DNA of 64,000 nt from contig CADCXA010000055.1 of the NCBI GenBank assembly GCA_902806565.1, forward strand, positions 806,001 through 870,000. Direction: 5' to 3'. Origin of the DNA: Hypoxylon rubiginosum (Eukaryota > Ascomycota > Sordariomycetes > Xylariales > Hypoxylaceae). Made by a program: the position numbers and the translations under genes. Below the pieces are notes generated by a model. The model was not told where the DNA came from. It saw nothing but the letters and a program-made list of their open reading frames with translations, and made no database searches. Within the stretch, counting starts at the first letter, position 1, and each line of letters starts with the position of its first letter. Of the stretch, positions 1-13,523 are shown piece by piece.

Positions 1-3000
1 TCCAACGCGCGCGTATGTAATTGGATATTCGGCTCCGGTCTTACCAAGAGTAGCTCAAGAGGACCCGACCGGTATTCGAGAGACGGCACAGAATTCCTCC
101 ATTCAGAAATAGGCGTCGAGCGGAGCATCCCGGACTACTATCATCTAGCATTGACGACAAGACCGTTCAGTCCCTTGTGTATTTCAGCATGCATCAAATC
201 GTTGATGAAGGACCTTGACTTTTCTGCCTACCGTTATGCATACCTGCTATCTGGTAGGCACGCAGCTTGTCGTTGCGTTTCGTACCTAGGTCTCCTACCT
301 GATTATTTACAGAGTTGAACGTTCTCAGTAGGTAGTCTATGTCTTCCAGCCTTGTTCATCTAAATCAGCTAAAGGATGCGGCGCTATGTGCTTGACCGGG
401 TTACGTGCATTGCTAAAAGACATGAGGACGTGGTAGAAAAAAGAAGCAAAAAAGGAAATTTATCTATATTTCACGAATATAGCGATGTTTTGGTTTCGAC
501 CTCTAAGAATAAAACTCCAATTTGTTTCAGTGTCGATCATAACCAACGGGAAAGAATCCTACGATCGTCACGAGGCACGATATCTCCGTTCGGGCTGAGA
601 TTACTAACAGCATGTGCGGTGGCCCCCCGGCTTCACGGACCAACGTAAGCGTTATGTGTGGTATGTATGTGGCGTGTGTGTGCGAGATCGTTTCCGCGAT
701 GACAGGCATCGACTTTCTCATCTACGGGACTGGGGTATCAAGGGAAAAAAAGCAAAGGGAAACGGAGGGGGGGAGCCAGTCGGGACTTTTTATTTTCTTT
801 CCTATCCTCCTTGCTGCCTCGTTAGCGTCGAAATCATTAGAACGACTGCTACCCTACCGGGTGGGCATCCTCGTACAGTACCGCAGTCCTGTCACACTCT
901 GCGCAGCATGCGTTGCTGCAACGGCTCGGACAATTTTACCCACTGGCTTACCCCTGTAGTAGACCACACTACATGCAAAAAAAAGAAGAGAATCATATGT
1001 GTATGTACGTACGTCGCAGGTCGTTAAGGTAAGGTAATCTCAACTCTGCGCTTCGCTTCCAGCAAGCGAGCCTAGGCACGCTGTCAAGACAAGAGCTATT
1101 CCCAACCCAACCCACACCACCCCCCTACGAACCGCCTGCGGTTCCTGCGGTCGCTTGGTGATTTAGGGCATCTAGCGAGCCAACCACGGCCACGGGTTCG
1201 GTTCGCCCATCTCTAGGTATCAAGGTTAAAGCTTGTCCATACCTGCAACGCACAGCCGCGGAGGACCCATCTTCGCGCGGGCGGTGGTACGTGCGTGCAT
1301 ACCATCGAATTTTCTTCGTTGTTTATCTTGCGGTGTGCTTCTGGGGGGGGAAGGTGATGCAAGATGCAAGTTTACAAGGTCATCACGGTAACTGTACCCA
1401 GGTATGTATAAGGTATGTATGAAGATCGGAGCTAAAAAGATCGAGAGCGTTCTCTTACTACCGCAGCAGCAGAAAAAAAACAAGGAATATCCAAGTCAGC
1501 AGCGAAGAAGAAGAAAGAGAAAGATAGAGAAAAAGAGGGGAAGGAATAAGGAAGCGTCCGAGCCAAACAGCTGGTTCAACGTGAACATTGGCTCGTTTGC
1601 CCCCGGTCCGTATGCGGCGTACGAAGTCTACGTGTGTGGTGTGTATGTGTTGTGTGTGTGTGCGTTCCAGGTTGTAGCCATGTGTGGTGCTCCCGTCCCG
1701 CGGACTTATTCTGCGTATGTGTGGAGAGGAAGACGGTAGAGAGATAAAGATAAAGAGGTGTGTGAGTGTATCTGACAGACGAAGTTGTCTTCTCTCTCTG
1801 ATGGTTCTCTGATGGTGCCTTTGTTGATGTGTACTGTCGTAATGCCCGGAAATGAAACGAAACTTTCCCGGTACGAAACACTATATTATAGACATCGATA
1901 TCCATATCAAACCACCGCAATGAACCTGGCAGCCGGTCTAGCACTGACCTCTTACTGGTTACCGCTTACACCCAACCTGAACAACCTGACAACATAATTG
2001 TAGATTTAAGATCAGGATACCAGAGGAATTCTCCTAGAAACTTAGCAGACGGGGGTCGACGGGTAGGACGGCCCGAATCCTCAGAATTAGTTGAGGCGGA
2101 TTATAAGCTCGCTTCCGGGTTGTATCGACAAAGTCAGGATGGATCTGATGGGATGGGGATGGGGATGGGGGATAGGATCTGATCAGCCTGGTCCCGAAAC
2201 CAAAATTTCTGAGGGTCGCGGTAAAACAGCCATGTTTCTTGTTTCTTCGCGCTTGTTTCATTTCTTCAACCCCATTTTCTCTTCTTGTCCCCGTTGGAAA
2301 TATTTCGTTTCATTGATATATACTTGAATCCATCCCAATTCTGCGGTTTCTACCTCTCTGCTCTATTCTCCTCTCCTCCCTCCCCACACGTCTCGTGTTT
2401 GGCTAGAAAAACTGCACACGTTCGGCGGGCTCCTCTTATTCTCTCGGTAGCTTCCAACTTGTACAGGAATCTTTTTCTTTAACCTAGTGTCGTATTATAT
2501 GATATGATCTCGCCGCATAGGACTTTCCCCTCTCGCTTTCCTTCGCCCGCCAATACCGCTGGCTAAATACACGAGAAGACATGAGATCAGAAAGCAGAAA
2601 AAATTATACACAAGACGGAAAAGATAATAGCCAGAGAACCCCAACTCGAAAGACCCCGCCCGTCTGTCTGGTATGACGGGGTTTGCCCATCAAACAAGTC
2701 GGACACGGTCAAGCTGGGCGTTTCTGGCCTTGCCACCCCGAGTCCACCGCCTCCTCTTTCATGTCACAAAAGCAATGCTCCCGAGCTCGACTTTTTTGAT
2801 ATATAGTACATGAAGACGCAAACCACCTCCCGAATAAACGATCCCTCTCATTATGATGTTGCGCTCTCCTCTTCTCCTCTCGGGCTGCCGCCTCCCGGTG
2901 TCACACAAGTTACCGGTTTGTGGCGAAACAAGAGAGCCGCAAGCGCCGCGCCCAAGAGGTTTTTTTTGACAATGCAACTGGAAATTTGGATAACCTGACC

Positions 3001-3405
3001 TGACCTGAACCTGACCAAGACGAAAAGTGTCGGATAAAAAAAAGAAGGTCGCTGCAGAAACCCAAGCCAGGAAGACTAGGGGGAGACGACGCAAACGACC
3101 CACGGAATCATGCTGGTATTAAGACAGCTTTGAGGGGGTAAAAGGCTGTGAAATGGCGGAAGTATGTTGTATAGATGGAAAGATGCATTATGTTGTACAT
3201 GGTATCTCCTGCGCGACTGAAAACGACGGATGCGCGATGTGGGTATATTTTACAATTCGAGTGCGGATGGGTTGTATACAGTTTTGGGTATTAACCTTGC
3301 GAACAGGTGTCGAATGCGACTGGCCTGCAACGATAGGCCGAACTATTCAGCCAGAGCTTATGGTATTTCGGTGTTTTGGAGTTTCCTAGCGACGATCGAA
3401 CGCCA
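1..3405. other. intergenic stretch, no supported gene
   Basis: This is the downstream side of the minus-strand regulator at 3406. Only short open frames occur (none above about 140 codons) and none has recognisable domains or convincing splice signals. It holds GT-rich and purine-rich low-complexity DNA (around 660-690 and 1630-1660), a G-quadruplex-like run at 2150-2171 and a few CCTGA repeats near 2993-3016. The 3'UTR of the regulator should lie just below 3406. The left edge may also contain the end of a gene outside the window, which I cannot see. Confidence 0.5.
2150..2171 (+). repeat. G-quadruplex-like GGGGAT repeat
   Basis: Four or more runs of three to five G separated by AT dinucleotides lie on the plus strand. 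The pattern meets the usual four-run, short-loop rule for an intramolecular G-quadruplex. It sits in non-coding DNA. Whether it folds or has a role is unknown. Confidence 0.55.
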
Positions 3406-5810
3406 CTACCGTCCTCGCCGTGATGGATCGGGCTTTTCTATTAGTCCACCGATGTCGACACGGCCTGATCGATCATCCCGTTGCCAGCCTTGGGCCTCTC
3501 CCGGCGGATTCGCCTGGTTTTGACCCTGACCCCGGATGGGTGGTAGTTGAAGTTCTACCTGCTGAGGGGGTCTGGCCATGGAAAGTTCGCTCCTTGGAAT
3601 ATGCTGAGAAAGACCAGGCTGGGGCTCGACTCGCGCGGGTGCCGAAGTAGGATAAGAGGAGATGTTCGGACTCACGCCAGGTGTGAGACCCGAGCCCAGA
3701 GCAGGCGTTGGTGGCTGCCTTGGCGTATAAGCGCTCTCCCGTGGCGGTTCACCAAATCTCGGCCGTCCAGGATCGAAGGAGGCCGACGGAGGCGTCAGTT
3801 GAGCATACGGTTGGGGTTGAAATGAGTACGAAAATTCTCTGGCGTGGGGAGACGGTGAAGGGTGCGGGAACGAGCGCATCAGCAGCATCACAACGAAGTA
3901 TATTGAGTCCTCCTTTGCCAACCCGATGCGTATCGGGTAGGGCCGTGTTTGTCCATCCGCGCCAATGAAGGTGAAGTAGTCTTGGCGATCTAGTTGGAAC
4001 CTCGATATCGATTCCGGACTGAACGGCAACGCCTCTATTACTCTCGCGGCTTCCTGTTTTCCAAAAATTGGTGGAAGATAGTTCGGTTCCTTTCTGCCCT
4101 GTTCATCCTGCAGATACCTTTGGAGCGCAATGACCCTATCGCGCTCAACTGGGCTGACGACATCTAATAACCTCCGACCTGCAATCGACTGAGATCCTAC
4201 CGCTTCGACAAACGTTCTTGAGGCCCTCGCAATCTCCAAATCTGTCGTCAGAAACGCTACTGGTTCTGGTGCACGTGACGGTATGGATATAGGGGCAGGG
4301 AAGATGTTCGCATCGGCGGTCGATCCACGCTCGATATACCTATGTGGACCAGGGTCGCTCGGCTGGGACTTTAAGATCCTATAAGATTGACTCCTCCGAA
4401 GAGGGTCTTCGTACAACGAAGATACAGCGCTAATTGGCGAATAGAGTGAGACTGGTCGCCGCGTATTCGGGTCGGCTGGGTGTGGGTGTGGGTGAGGGAA
4501 TCTCCCCGTGTCGAATCGAGGCTGGTTGTCATCGCGTAGTCGAGGTCGGCCGCGCTTTTTATGCTGGACGTCGACGCAAGAATCTTCTTTGCCGTTACTG
4601 AGGCATCGCGAACAGGGACGTTGAGCTATTCAAACCACATTGTCAGCTTTCTACCACGTTTTCACGACAAACAGTTGCACATCAAGTATTATGCCCCAGG
4701 AAACTCTCAGTCGGAATATGGGTCCACTGGCATTAGCGGCACCCCCAAATCGAACCGAGGCCTGCGAAGTTTATCTATGCCCTTAATAGGGGGTAGAGCA
4801 GCATGAGCCTCGCAAAGTGCGTGCTTGTGGAAGACGATTCTGGTTTCATCCTGAGCTCTTGGTGGTGGCAGCGTACGATAATCTCCACGGCGTCAACATT
4901 CCGTGCTCTTAATGCCATGCTTGGTACCGTCGTTTATGCGTGCCGTTTGAAGAGAGCCACCACTGGAACCTGTCCCGCCCCTAAGAATAGACTCGGATTA
5001 TGGCGATCCCGTCGATCTCTATCCGTGATACTATCTTCGTTGGAAACTGAGAAATCCGGGTTTCAAAACAGGGGCTTCGTTTCGGATCCGATCATCACCC
5101 ACAGCCACGGATATGACAGATAATCACTCGCTGTTTGAAGTTCGCCATCCGGAAGAATTGCCGAGCTAATATATCACGCCGTGTTCGATAATAAAATTCT
5201 CTTGGTTTCCGTGCCATGGCGGTCCCCCCCTGAAGCATAATACAACAAAAAAAATAACAAGGAACTCGAAACATACCGTCACATCTAGAAATTGTTAGCT
5301 TCTAGGAACGCACAAAACGGGAAAGGTGAATTTATGGTAGTACCTGAGGTGTGCTCTTTTGCAGGGCACACAAGCTGAAGCTACATGCCCTTTAGTCTTC
5401 CTCTGAGACTTAGGAGAAGTAAAAGGTGGATTCTCAACGCCTGGAGGGTTGCTCGGCATTGCGTAGGGTGCCGGACCCATGGTAGGACCTACTACCGGCG
5501 GAAGCGGATACTGAGGTTGGGGAATCATCGGGCCTGGCTGCAGAGGGTAGGAGATCGGTCTTCCCATGGTCTCCTCTGGGCGATGGTATGAATATGGCAT
5601 TCGCTCCGGTGCCTCCGAGTGAAAAGATCTTGGAGCACCGGTAGCGGGAGGTGGTAGTGGCGGTTGTGGGGGTGTTGCTCGATATTCGCTTCCGGGGATT
5701 GTCGAGCTTGGACGATATGCATCATGACTAGCGGGCTGATAGCCTCCCTGACCTCGATCACCGACCTCTGGGTTTGGCTTGGGCGGGAGTGGCGGTGGAG
5801 ACCCTGACAT
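3406..5810 (-). CDS. Zn2Cys6 transcription factor with PAS domain
   Basis: A putative DNA-binding regulator of 564 aa. Exons are 5344-5810, 5277-5284 (8 nt) and 3406-4625; the phases 2, 1 and 0 close exactly. The N-terminus (1-140) is proline-rich. The zinc cluster has C147, C150, C157, C163, C166 and C175 (CX2CX6CX5CX2CX8C), followed by the basic segment KKRGRPRLRDD. C157 is coded by the 8-nt microexon. A PAS-like domain spans roughly 280-408, and the C-terminus is Pro/Gln-rich and probably disordered. I chose the ATG at 5810, where the protein opens MSGSPPPLPPKPNPE; an in-frame ATG at 5966 would add 52 less typical residues. Intron 1 is 59 bp and intron 2 is 651 bp, far longer than others here. 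The family pairs a fungal zinc cluster with a PAS sensor or dimerisation domain. The target genes and the exact orthologue are not known to me. Confidence 0.88.
5277..5284 (-). other. 8-nt coding microexon of the zinc-cluster regulator
   Basis: Read on the minus strand, the eight bases are preceded by TTTCTAG and followed by GTATGT, so both splice sites are canonical. They complete the Arg codon left by exon 1, then give Cys and Asp, and start the Ala codon finished by exon 3. Without this exon the third zinc-ligand cysteine is lost and the frame shifts to a TAA about ten codons later. Confidence 0.85.
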
Positions 5811-8800
5811 GGGCGGAGAGGGATACGCCCTTGTGCCGCGAAGAGCACAATCCGTCTCTGCTCTGGCCCAGGACAGGTCTAGAGCGAAGTTCGCCAGATT
5901 CGATACGCCTCGGCGCTGGCCGAGCAGAAAATTCGACTCCTCAGCACGGCAGATGAGGGTTTGCATGGAGAAAGCTGGAGAAGAGTATACGATAGGACTT
6001 GTGAGCCCCTAACGCCTTCTCCTTCCCAAACGGTGGCCTCGGTACCCTAGTCGGGGAGTAAGGGAGCACCGTCTAGAAGTAAGGCTGGCGGACCTCGAAG
6101 GATTGCATGCCCGGGTTAACTTGCGAAGTTTGACGTATTCAGAGAATCACCTCGGCCCTTTAAACCGCGCCGATTGGTAAGCCACGCTTTTTCTTCGAGT
6201 CCACCAGCGCAGCCCGGACTTGGATGCACTGGAAAAGTTAGAGGTCTGGTTTTCGACTCTGGGAATTTATTTCCTCTTTTTTTTTCCCCCCCCGGATCCG
6301 TAGGGCGTTTATCTCTAGAAGTTATATGGCCCAAGACACAGGTCAAGACCGGTTAGGGATGGCGACCTCAATCCCGGCCTGATGGCGAATGGTCAAAGAC
6401 AGCGTTGGACAAGCAAAATGGTCTGTGATACTGGCTCAGTCAAGCTTGGAGAATTTAGTGATACGGCGCGCGGCGGAGTTGGTGGAAACTTGGGAGATGG
6501 GATGACGGAGAGCTGCAGCACAAGACACACGACCTTTCTCCTTGTAGCACCGTCAGAGAAGCTCTTGGGTCTTGGGTCTTGGAGGCCTTGGGAAAGGCAA
6601 CGTGCCGGCGGTAGCTGCGTCGGGCAGAGGTCGATATGATGCCGGCTTGTCGACTCTAGATGGAGAAGCTCGACAACTTTTGGGTCTGGATAAGGTCGCG
6701 GGAGGCTTTTGTGCGACTTTAATATTAAAGATTGGGACAATTTAGGTATGAACCAGGGTACAAGCTCTTTTGGGGCGCCATACGAAAGTACAAGGCCACT
6801 TTCTGCACACGCGCCAGGCCTGCTTGGCAGTTCTTCGTCGACAAGTACTATAGTACTGAACAATGCGCTGGCACAGACACCGGCCTGGGCAAATACTGGG
6901 GGGGTCGTCTACTACGGCAGGGACTGGGCATGGGAGAAGAGAGAGGGTAGCAGAGAGACGGTCTTAAGAGATCCCTGGAGCATGTCGATGTGACAGGGCG
7001 AGTATGCAAGAGGCTAATAATAAGATGTCTTTTTTTCTTCTTCTCCAGTGCTTGTCTAGTGTCTAGGGGAACGACAACGTCAACGAGAGAAAGACAGACA
7101 GAGACAGAGATAGACAGAGCACATGTACGAAGTACGGGGTGTATTGTACCCACGGGCAAGTCATGGTACAAGTACTGCGTCCGCTAATAAATGTGCTGAG
7201 AGTAAGGATGGAGATGGGTAGCAGTGCTAGATAGAGATGTGGACCTGCTTGACATGGAGGCCATGATGGTAGAATCCCAGCTCATGTCCAGGGGTCCCAT
7301 GGGTACTGCGGACCTGTCAGGGTAGACCCTGGCCTCGACGGGGAAGCATTGGCTGCTAATCATTGACCATGTATTTCCAGGGTAGTCCAGCTAAGCCAGC
7401 CAGCCCAGCCAGCCAGCAAAAAAAAAAAGGTGATGAACGAATTTCTCTGTGCTCATCTAGTACTGTAATATCCCACAATACTATATACCACAAACCGTGT
7501 TATGCAAAATACCTTTTTTCGACGTGACGGTCTCCTTACCATTTTCCTCGCCTTATTTTTTTCTTCCTCTTGTTTCCCCTGGCTATCTGAGAATTCCCCG
7601 CGTAAGGACCCATGATGTGACTCTGTCTGAGCGCTCTGAGATTGCTAAGAAATGCGCAACGGAAATAATGAGACAGTCTTCCAAAACACGAGGCAATCAT
7701 TGGCCAGGGTTTATCGAGATTCGAAGGGGACTAGGGGACTAGGAGACTAGGAGACGAAGGGGTAAGAGTCCAGAGTAGAAGAAGGGGGGTGTATTGTTCA
7801 ACGGCTTTTTAGGGGAGGGGGGTGCGTGTCTGATTGCCGGACCAATACCTGTTACCTGATACCTTTGCTACCTCTACCTCTGCTACCTACCTACAATGTA
7901 CATATCTAACTGTTTCTGACCTCACATGGTACCTACCTCCTACCTAAGGTAATAAGGGGGCGACGAACGGGTACGTAGTCCACTCCTGAGAGGGGGGTGG
8001 GAGCGGGATGCAAGACAAGCAGTTCAAGAAAATGCCCGGTTATGCGGTCTTGCGTAGGTATGTGAGCTGGCATGGGCATGCACGTAACTTCAATAGACTG
8101 CAAGGCACGCTAGTGGCCCTATTGAGGAATCGTGGTATCCGGCTGTCAAAAGTTGGTTGCGTTTATAAGAGGTGTCTAGCCCGTCGCTGTTGAATTAGTT
8201 GGGGGCGCTATTATTTTTGAACGTGCACGTATGGGGAAAAACGGTTAGTGCGAGACAAAAAGAATGGGAATGGGAAAGAAGAAAAAAAATATATCACTGA
8301 CGGAATCGGTCTCCGGCGTCAAATGGCGAGTCAACTATTGGCTGGTGGCCGATTCTGATTGGAGGAAAGCAACCCAGGTGGCCTAACTTTCAGGCCTCAG
8401 CTCAATTAAAGAAAGTGAGGAGCAGCATCTTGCACGTACATTATATGGATATGATGTAAAAGGGACCAAGAAGATCAGCAGAAAGTTCGAGATGAGTTTT
8501 TTCTTCACTTGGATGTATTACAACAGGTCGGGTCAGAGACTTGGCCCGACCTCACTAATACGATAACGGTTCTGCGGCTTTTACATATTTACATAGGTAT
8601 TGTACCTCAAGTCCCGTTTAATGGAGGAAAAAAGGAGAAGGAAAACCTCTAGGATGCTATACTTGATTACCTAGATTATTACTAGTCCGCCATGAGGCTC
8701 TACTCTACTTTTAGACAAGTTAGCACTTGTTCCCCGGTCGTAAGCCATAACGCAAAGAGGTGGTATCCCGAAGTCTTAGTGTAAACGCCACCGACTAACA

Positions 8801-9770
8801 ACGACAACGTGGCCTTCGCAAAGCTCGACCGGACAAGATTGATAGACGAAAAATAATAAAATAAAAACCTGCTCTCACGGATACAGCTTTCGGTCTTGGC
8901 CCGACGGCGACGACCGTATACTTTTGGTAGGTATCCTACTTGACTCTACTCTGCGCGGAGCCTGACAGGATTGAATCATGTACCTAACGTACATACTACA
9001 TACCTACCTCGTCATGATACGGGTCAAGGCCAAGTGTTTACGTTTGTGGTAGAGATAATTACCTAGGTATACAGCATAACCTCAACCTCTTCCTGCACGA
9101 TATAGAGATCGCGAGTCTCGGCCTTCTCAATGGTGGATAAAATATGGCCGCAGAATAGAAAACCACGAGCGTATGGTAGCATGGCAGCATGGGTTCGAAT
9201 GATAGGAAGACTTGTGCGGAACCGGACTTGTGTGGGATTTGGCCGCATCCCTAGGCGGCGGCAGTTCCTTAGCGGCGGCTCTTCGACTTGTTGTCACATC
9301 TAAAATGGACGAATCTCGTCCGAGTGATGTGATGAAGTGTAAAGTTTCATTTATTTATTATATTTCATCTCACCTCGTATTGTAAGCATTTGTCCTGTAG
9401 ATTATCAATTAGCAATCGACATGGGGAAATCTTGCAGGTCTGCATACGGTACCCAGTTCTTAGGGATGTACGTTTCGATCAGTCTGCACGGGGGAGCCAA
9501 CCTGGGCACGGCCAAGGATGAAGATTGGCTAATGGGGACCAGGAGGGCCTGCCCAGTTCATGCATCAGTATATCAGAGTATTGGAAAAAAGAAGATTGTA
9601 TACATACATTGCTATCGTGCTCCATTTATATTCTTAGCCTTGCATATTCTGTGCCATTGTTCATTTGCACGATATTGACGTATGCAGGTAGTTTCGCAGC
9701 GAGGACATGCCTAACTAAAAGCGCAGAAATATGATGTTCATACTAGGCTGGTACTATACTCTTTTACTCA
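5811..9770. other. upstream non-coding region of the regulator
   Basis: This stretch is presumably promoter and 5'UTR of the Zn2Cys6/PAS gene near 5811, then DNA without supported genes. Open frames are short (longest about 156 codons, minus strand, 6393-6863) and carry no recognisable domain. Visible structures include a perfect 14-bp palindrome AGTACTATAGTACT at 6844-6857, CAGC-type repeats near 7390-7420, a GGACTAGG repeat near 7720-7755, and TACCTACC-type motifs near 7880-7950, 8980-9010 and 9060-9073. Confidence 0.45.
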
Positions 9771-9845
9771 TACCAAGTACTATAATACCAAGTACTATAA
9801 TACCGTGTACTATAATACCGTGTACTATAATACCGTGTACTATAG
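9771..9845. repeat. 15-bp minisatellite, five copies
   Basis: Five head-to-tail copies of a 15-bp unit are present. The first two read TACCAAGTACTATAA and the next three TACCGTGTACTATAA. The variants are grouped by type, as expected from local duplication after mutation. It lies in non-coding DNA. Confidence 0.9.
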
Positions 9846-10914
9846 CTACCACGTTCGTCATCGAGCGGTAGAGTGGACGTGTTAGTTGCTCAAGCCGCAC
9901 AGAGGATATTGCTTATTTTGATCTCTGTGTCTAGACTCTCAAAGCCCCCCTTGCCTGTCTGCTCAGCAATGACGAACATGGGAAACAGGGTTAAGATGAG
10001 ACTATCGATCATGATACATATGGTGCGATGCGAGGATCGACAGTCACATTGTCCGAGCTTTCAATGCCTTATTCGTTGGACGTCAACCTCGCGCCTCATT
10101 TCCCCCAGAGGAACTTTGGTGAAGAAATGGACTTTGAGCCAGAGTTTAGGTACGTATCCAAATTAAAGAAATACCGGTCTCGAAGAAAAGAAAGAAAGAA
10201 AAAGGATTCGAGACTTGCGGTGATCGGCGTGGGGTTTATGTGCTAGGTCACATCAACTTGGGATTAGTTTACTGTACCTAGACCGGATGGACCTGATGAC
10301 ATGTGCGTGCTAGATAGAACCGGGTAAGCGTGCTAACGCATGATCCCGAAATGGTAAAAAAGCATGGACCCTATCGGCGACTAAGTACGTACTTACATAT
10401 GTAGTAGGAAGGTAAATATAATAGGTAGTGTACACTATCTGCAGCGGCTTCGACGTTTCTGGGACTATGTATGCATCTAGAGAAAATGAATACACTAGCC
10501 TTCTTATTAGTTATCCCGCATCCTGACAGGATTCGGTCATCTTCTGCCTCGCGATATTTTCAACGGGTACATAATAGAGAATAGATCATTACGATAATCT
10601 CCCCGTCTCTTTAGCCCTACCCAGTAGCCTTAAGGGCTGGTACTATGTAATCAATATAATCCGTACATGTTTAGTCTAAAGTTACCAAATGCGACGGTAC
10701 CATCCCGCTAGCAATAACTATTGCGGTAGTTCCCTACCATGTAACGCATAACACATGGCAATTATCATACCATGTACTTTATATCGTCTGCCTCCTAGGT
10801 TCAACAGATACTGCGTAGTATTCAGCATTGACTCTCTTGCCTAGCAAGTGTACACCAGTGATGGCTATTTATCTTACCTGCATCTTAAGATAGGGCTGTT
10901 AATGCGATACCCTA

Positions 10915-11000
10915 TGTCCCATGTCCCGTGTCCCGTGTCCCGTGTCCCATGAACCGTGAGCCGTGAACCATGAACCGTGTACCGTGTACCTACCTACCGT
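10915..11000. repeat. degenerate heptamer tandem repeat
   Basis: About eleven copies of a 7-bp unit follow one another, drifting from GTCCCGT through GAACCGT to GTACCGT. The gradual change along the array suggests repeated slippage with mutation. It ends in TACCTACC, the motif scattered over the whole window. Confidence 0.8.
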
Positions 11001-13523
11001 GTACCCGAGCGGATCGTGGTGGATTGTGGCTGGAAATGCGGCTGCTTGGATCCGGACCTGCCATGTGGTCATACAACGGTTCATTATATTGTGGCTTATT
11101 CCTACGAGCTGCTTCGTCAAGCCTTTCCACCAACTCCTTGGCCAAGTTCAAGAGGGCAGGCTGGTAAAGTAAACAAAGCCTGGATTACAGGCCTCACCGC
11201 GTCTTTGATAGGCTTGGGTGTGCTGCCAATGCCAATCTTAATGCCAACTCGCCAAAGGTTGCCTTTTCTCCTCTCGTGCTCTCTAATTTGACCTCTCCCG
11301 GTCTCCGTCGACACTGGATATTGATATTGGACATTGGTCATTGGTACTATGTAGGCATGTATGTATGTACCCTCACTATCCATATTAATTATCATCGTCA
11401 ATGCGCCCATTAATAAAGTTGCACTTTCATATCGCGTCCGCTCTCCGGGTACCAGACTAGCATTTTGATAGTTTAGTTCATTATGCCGGTGCATGCTAGT
11501 CCTTGCATCCCGGTCCTGAGCTTAAACTTTGTCGAGCCCGTGCCTCACCAGCACATTACCTAGTACCTAGTAGGAAGTACCTATAATGAAATGGTACATA
11601 AGTACACATGTACCTTGACCTTGGTACATATGAAAATATAGTACCTAGATGCAAAAGCCATTATCTAAACAAATTCTTTCCGAATCCCGAATCTAAACAC
11701 TTCAGTCTCGTAAAACTCGAGAAAGGAGAAAAAATACAACTGTGTTAATAAAAGAAAACTCGACTTAGTTGGTCACTTCTATTACAGCCCACCTCCGTAA
11801 TCTACTTAGGGATTAAATCCTCCGGTCGATCCCCGCTATTGCTTTTGAGCCGTAGCCCGTCTTTTACTATGTACAAGCGCCTGCGGATCTTTTACCGCAA
11901 GGCCCATACAACAACCATCCTGTAGGCGATTGTCTCAAACATGAATGTAGCATCTAAACGCTGTGTCAGTTATCGCGTGCGAGATTCAATGGCGCTTCGC
12001 GACGGCCTCTGCTCTGCAGCACTCAGACATAAGTCGTCCTCACTTGGCGCTATACTTCAGACTCGTCGTGAATAAGAACCACGACCACGGGGCAGAAAGA
12101 TACATACCCCTTTAGTCCCTAGACCTCGAGTTGATAGGATTACCCCCACAAACCCCACCAGACATCAGACGCCAGACGCCAAATACTAGACCTTACATAG
12201 TAGAAAATGGGACTTCCTCAATCTGGACCGAGATCTACGAGGCGTTCGGCTGCCATGTAGTGTCTCCCGAGTCCAATAGTCCATATCCTTGCTCGGAGGC
12301 CACACCAAGGAAACGGACCACTAGATTTTCGTCTTATGTCTGAAGATTTTGACTGACCGGGCAACCGCCAATGATCCTGCCAAAACCGCTTAACCGTTTG
12401 TAGTTCGACGCCTACTTTCATTGCGTCTGTAGCACCAAACACCGTAGGCTACAATACGACTGGTTGTAGACCGGCCTTGGACCATGCTGGCCATGCCGTG
12501 GCCAGACTTAGAAGACTTACGAGGTTGGAGGTTGGGGGTTGGGGAAAAAACGGCCAGCCCCGTGGGACGATCCTAAAATAACAACAATCGCTTTCTAGCC
12601 TTCAAGTCGTCGCCTCGAACCATCACACCAGTTCCAAGATAGCAGATGTATTGTATTTCAGCGCCAACACCGCAAACGTTCGTATGCTTCTCTCAATAAA
12701 CGGGCTCGGTACTTTGTACACCGCAAATTTTCACCCGAGATCAGCTGGGCTTAAGATTACTGCCATGATCTCCACATGGGATGGGACCTTGATGCATGAT
12801 GCGTTCCGGCATGTGCAGAAGCCTCTCCCAACGTTGACAAGCTCTCCTTGTCTCTCGCTACCCGACGCCATTGCGTCTTGGGTGGCCGTGGATCACCGAA
12901 CCTTGTGGACCTGGTACAAATGTCGACAAGTATCGTTATCAACCGGTACATGGATATACTGGGCGACGGCCAACTGATGGCTTACTACTTACCAGGAACG
13001 AATAAATAATACAACGTGGAATTATAAACCGCATGCCGATTTCATGCACAAGTCCCGCGTACAATATAGGTGATGGTTCAAACGATAAGAGCATGCTACA
13101 TACATTCTTGTCAAGATCTGAGCCGGAACTTCGGAGATTTCTTTTGGGGGGAGCGAAAGGCGCGTTTCCCCAGTGTCTCTGCCTCTAGCTGCAACGACTC
13201 ATCCATCCAGCCCATCTCGAGGGTATCTCACAAGAAATCATGACGCCCACCTGCCATCTTAGTCCATCCTGCGCGGAACATTCCCATCAGCCACATGCAG
13301 CTCGGGCAGCTACTAACGACCGGAAAATTCGGTGCCGGTTCACCGCTAAGGCTCGGGGACTTCAGATGCGGGATGCATGTTCCAAGGTTGTATCCAGGTA
13401 CCCGAGAATATACTATGTGGTAGTTATCATTCCCTCATTTACGTGCCCATTACATGGCAGCATGGGGGAGGGTTGGGGGTTGGATTCAATGGAAGTCTCT
13501 CCCACCCCCGAATAGATACGCCT

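Noticed and set aside
9771..11000. tandem arrays considered as CRISPR-like
   Set aside because: There are no unique spacers between the repeats and the DNA is eukaryotic; they are minisatellites.
11117..11494. 125-codon minus-strand frame
   Set aside because: No recognisable domain, overlaps several other open frames and a repeat-rich area.
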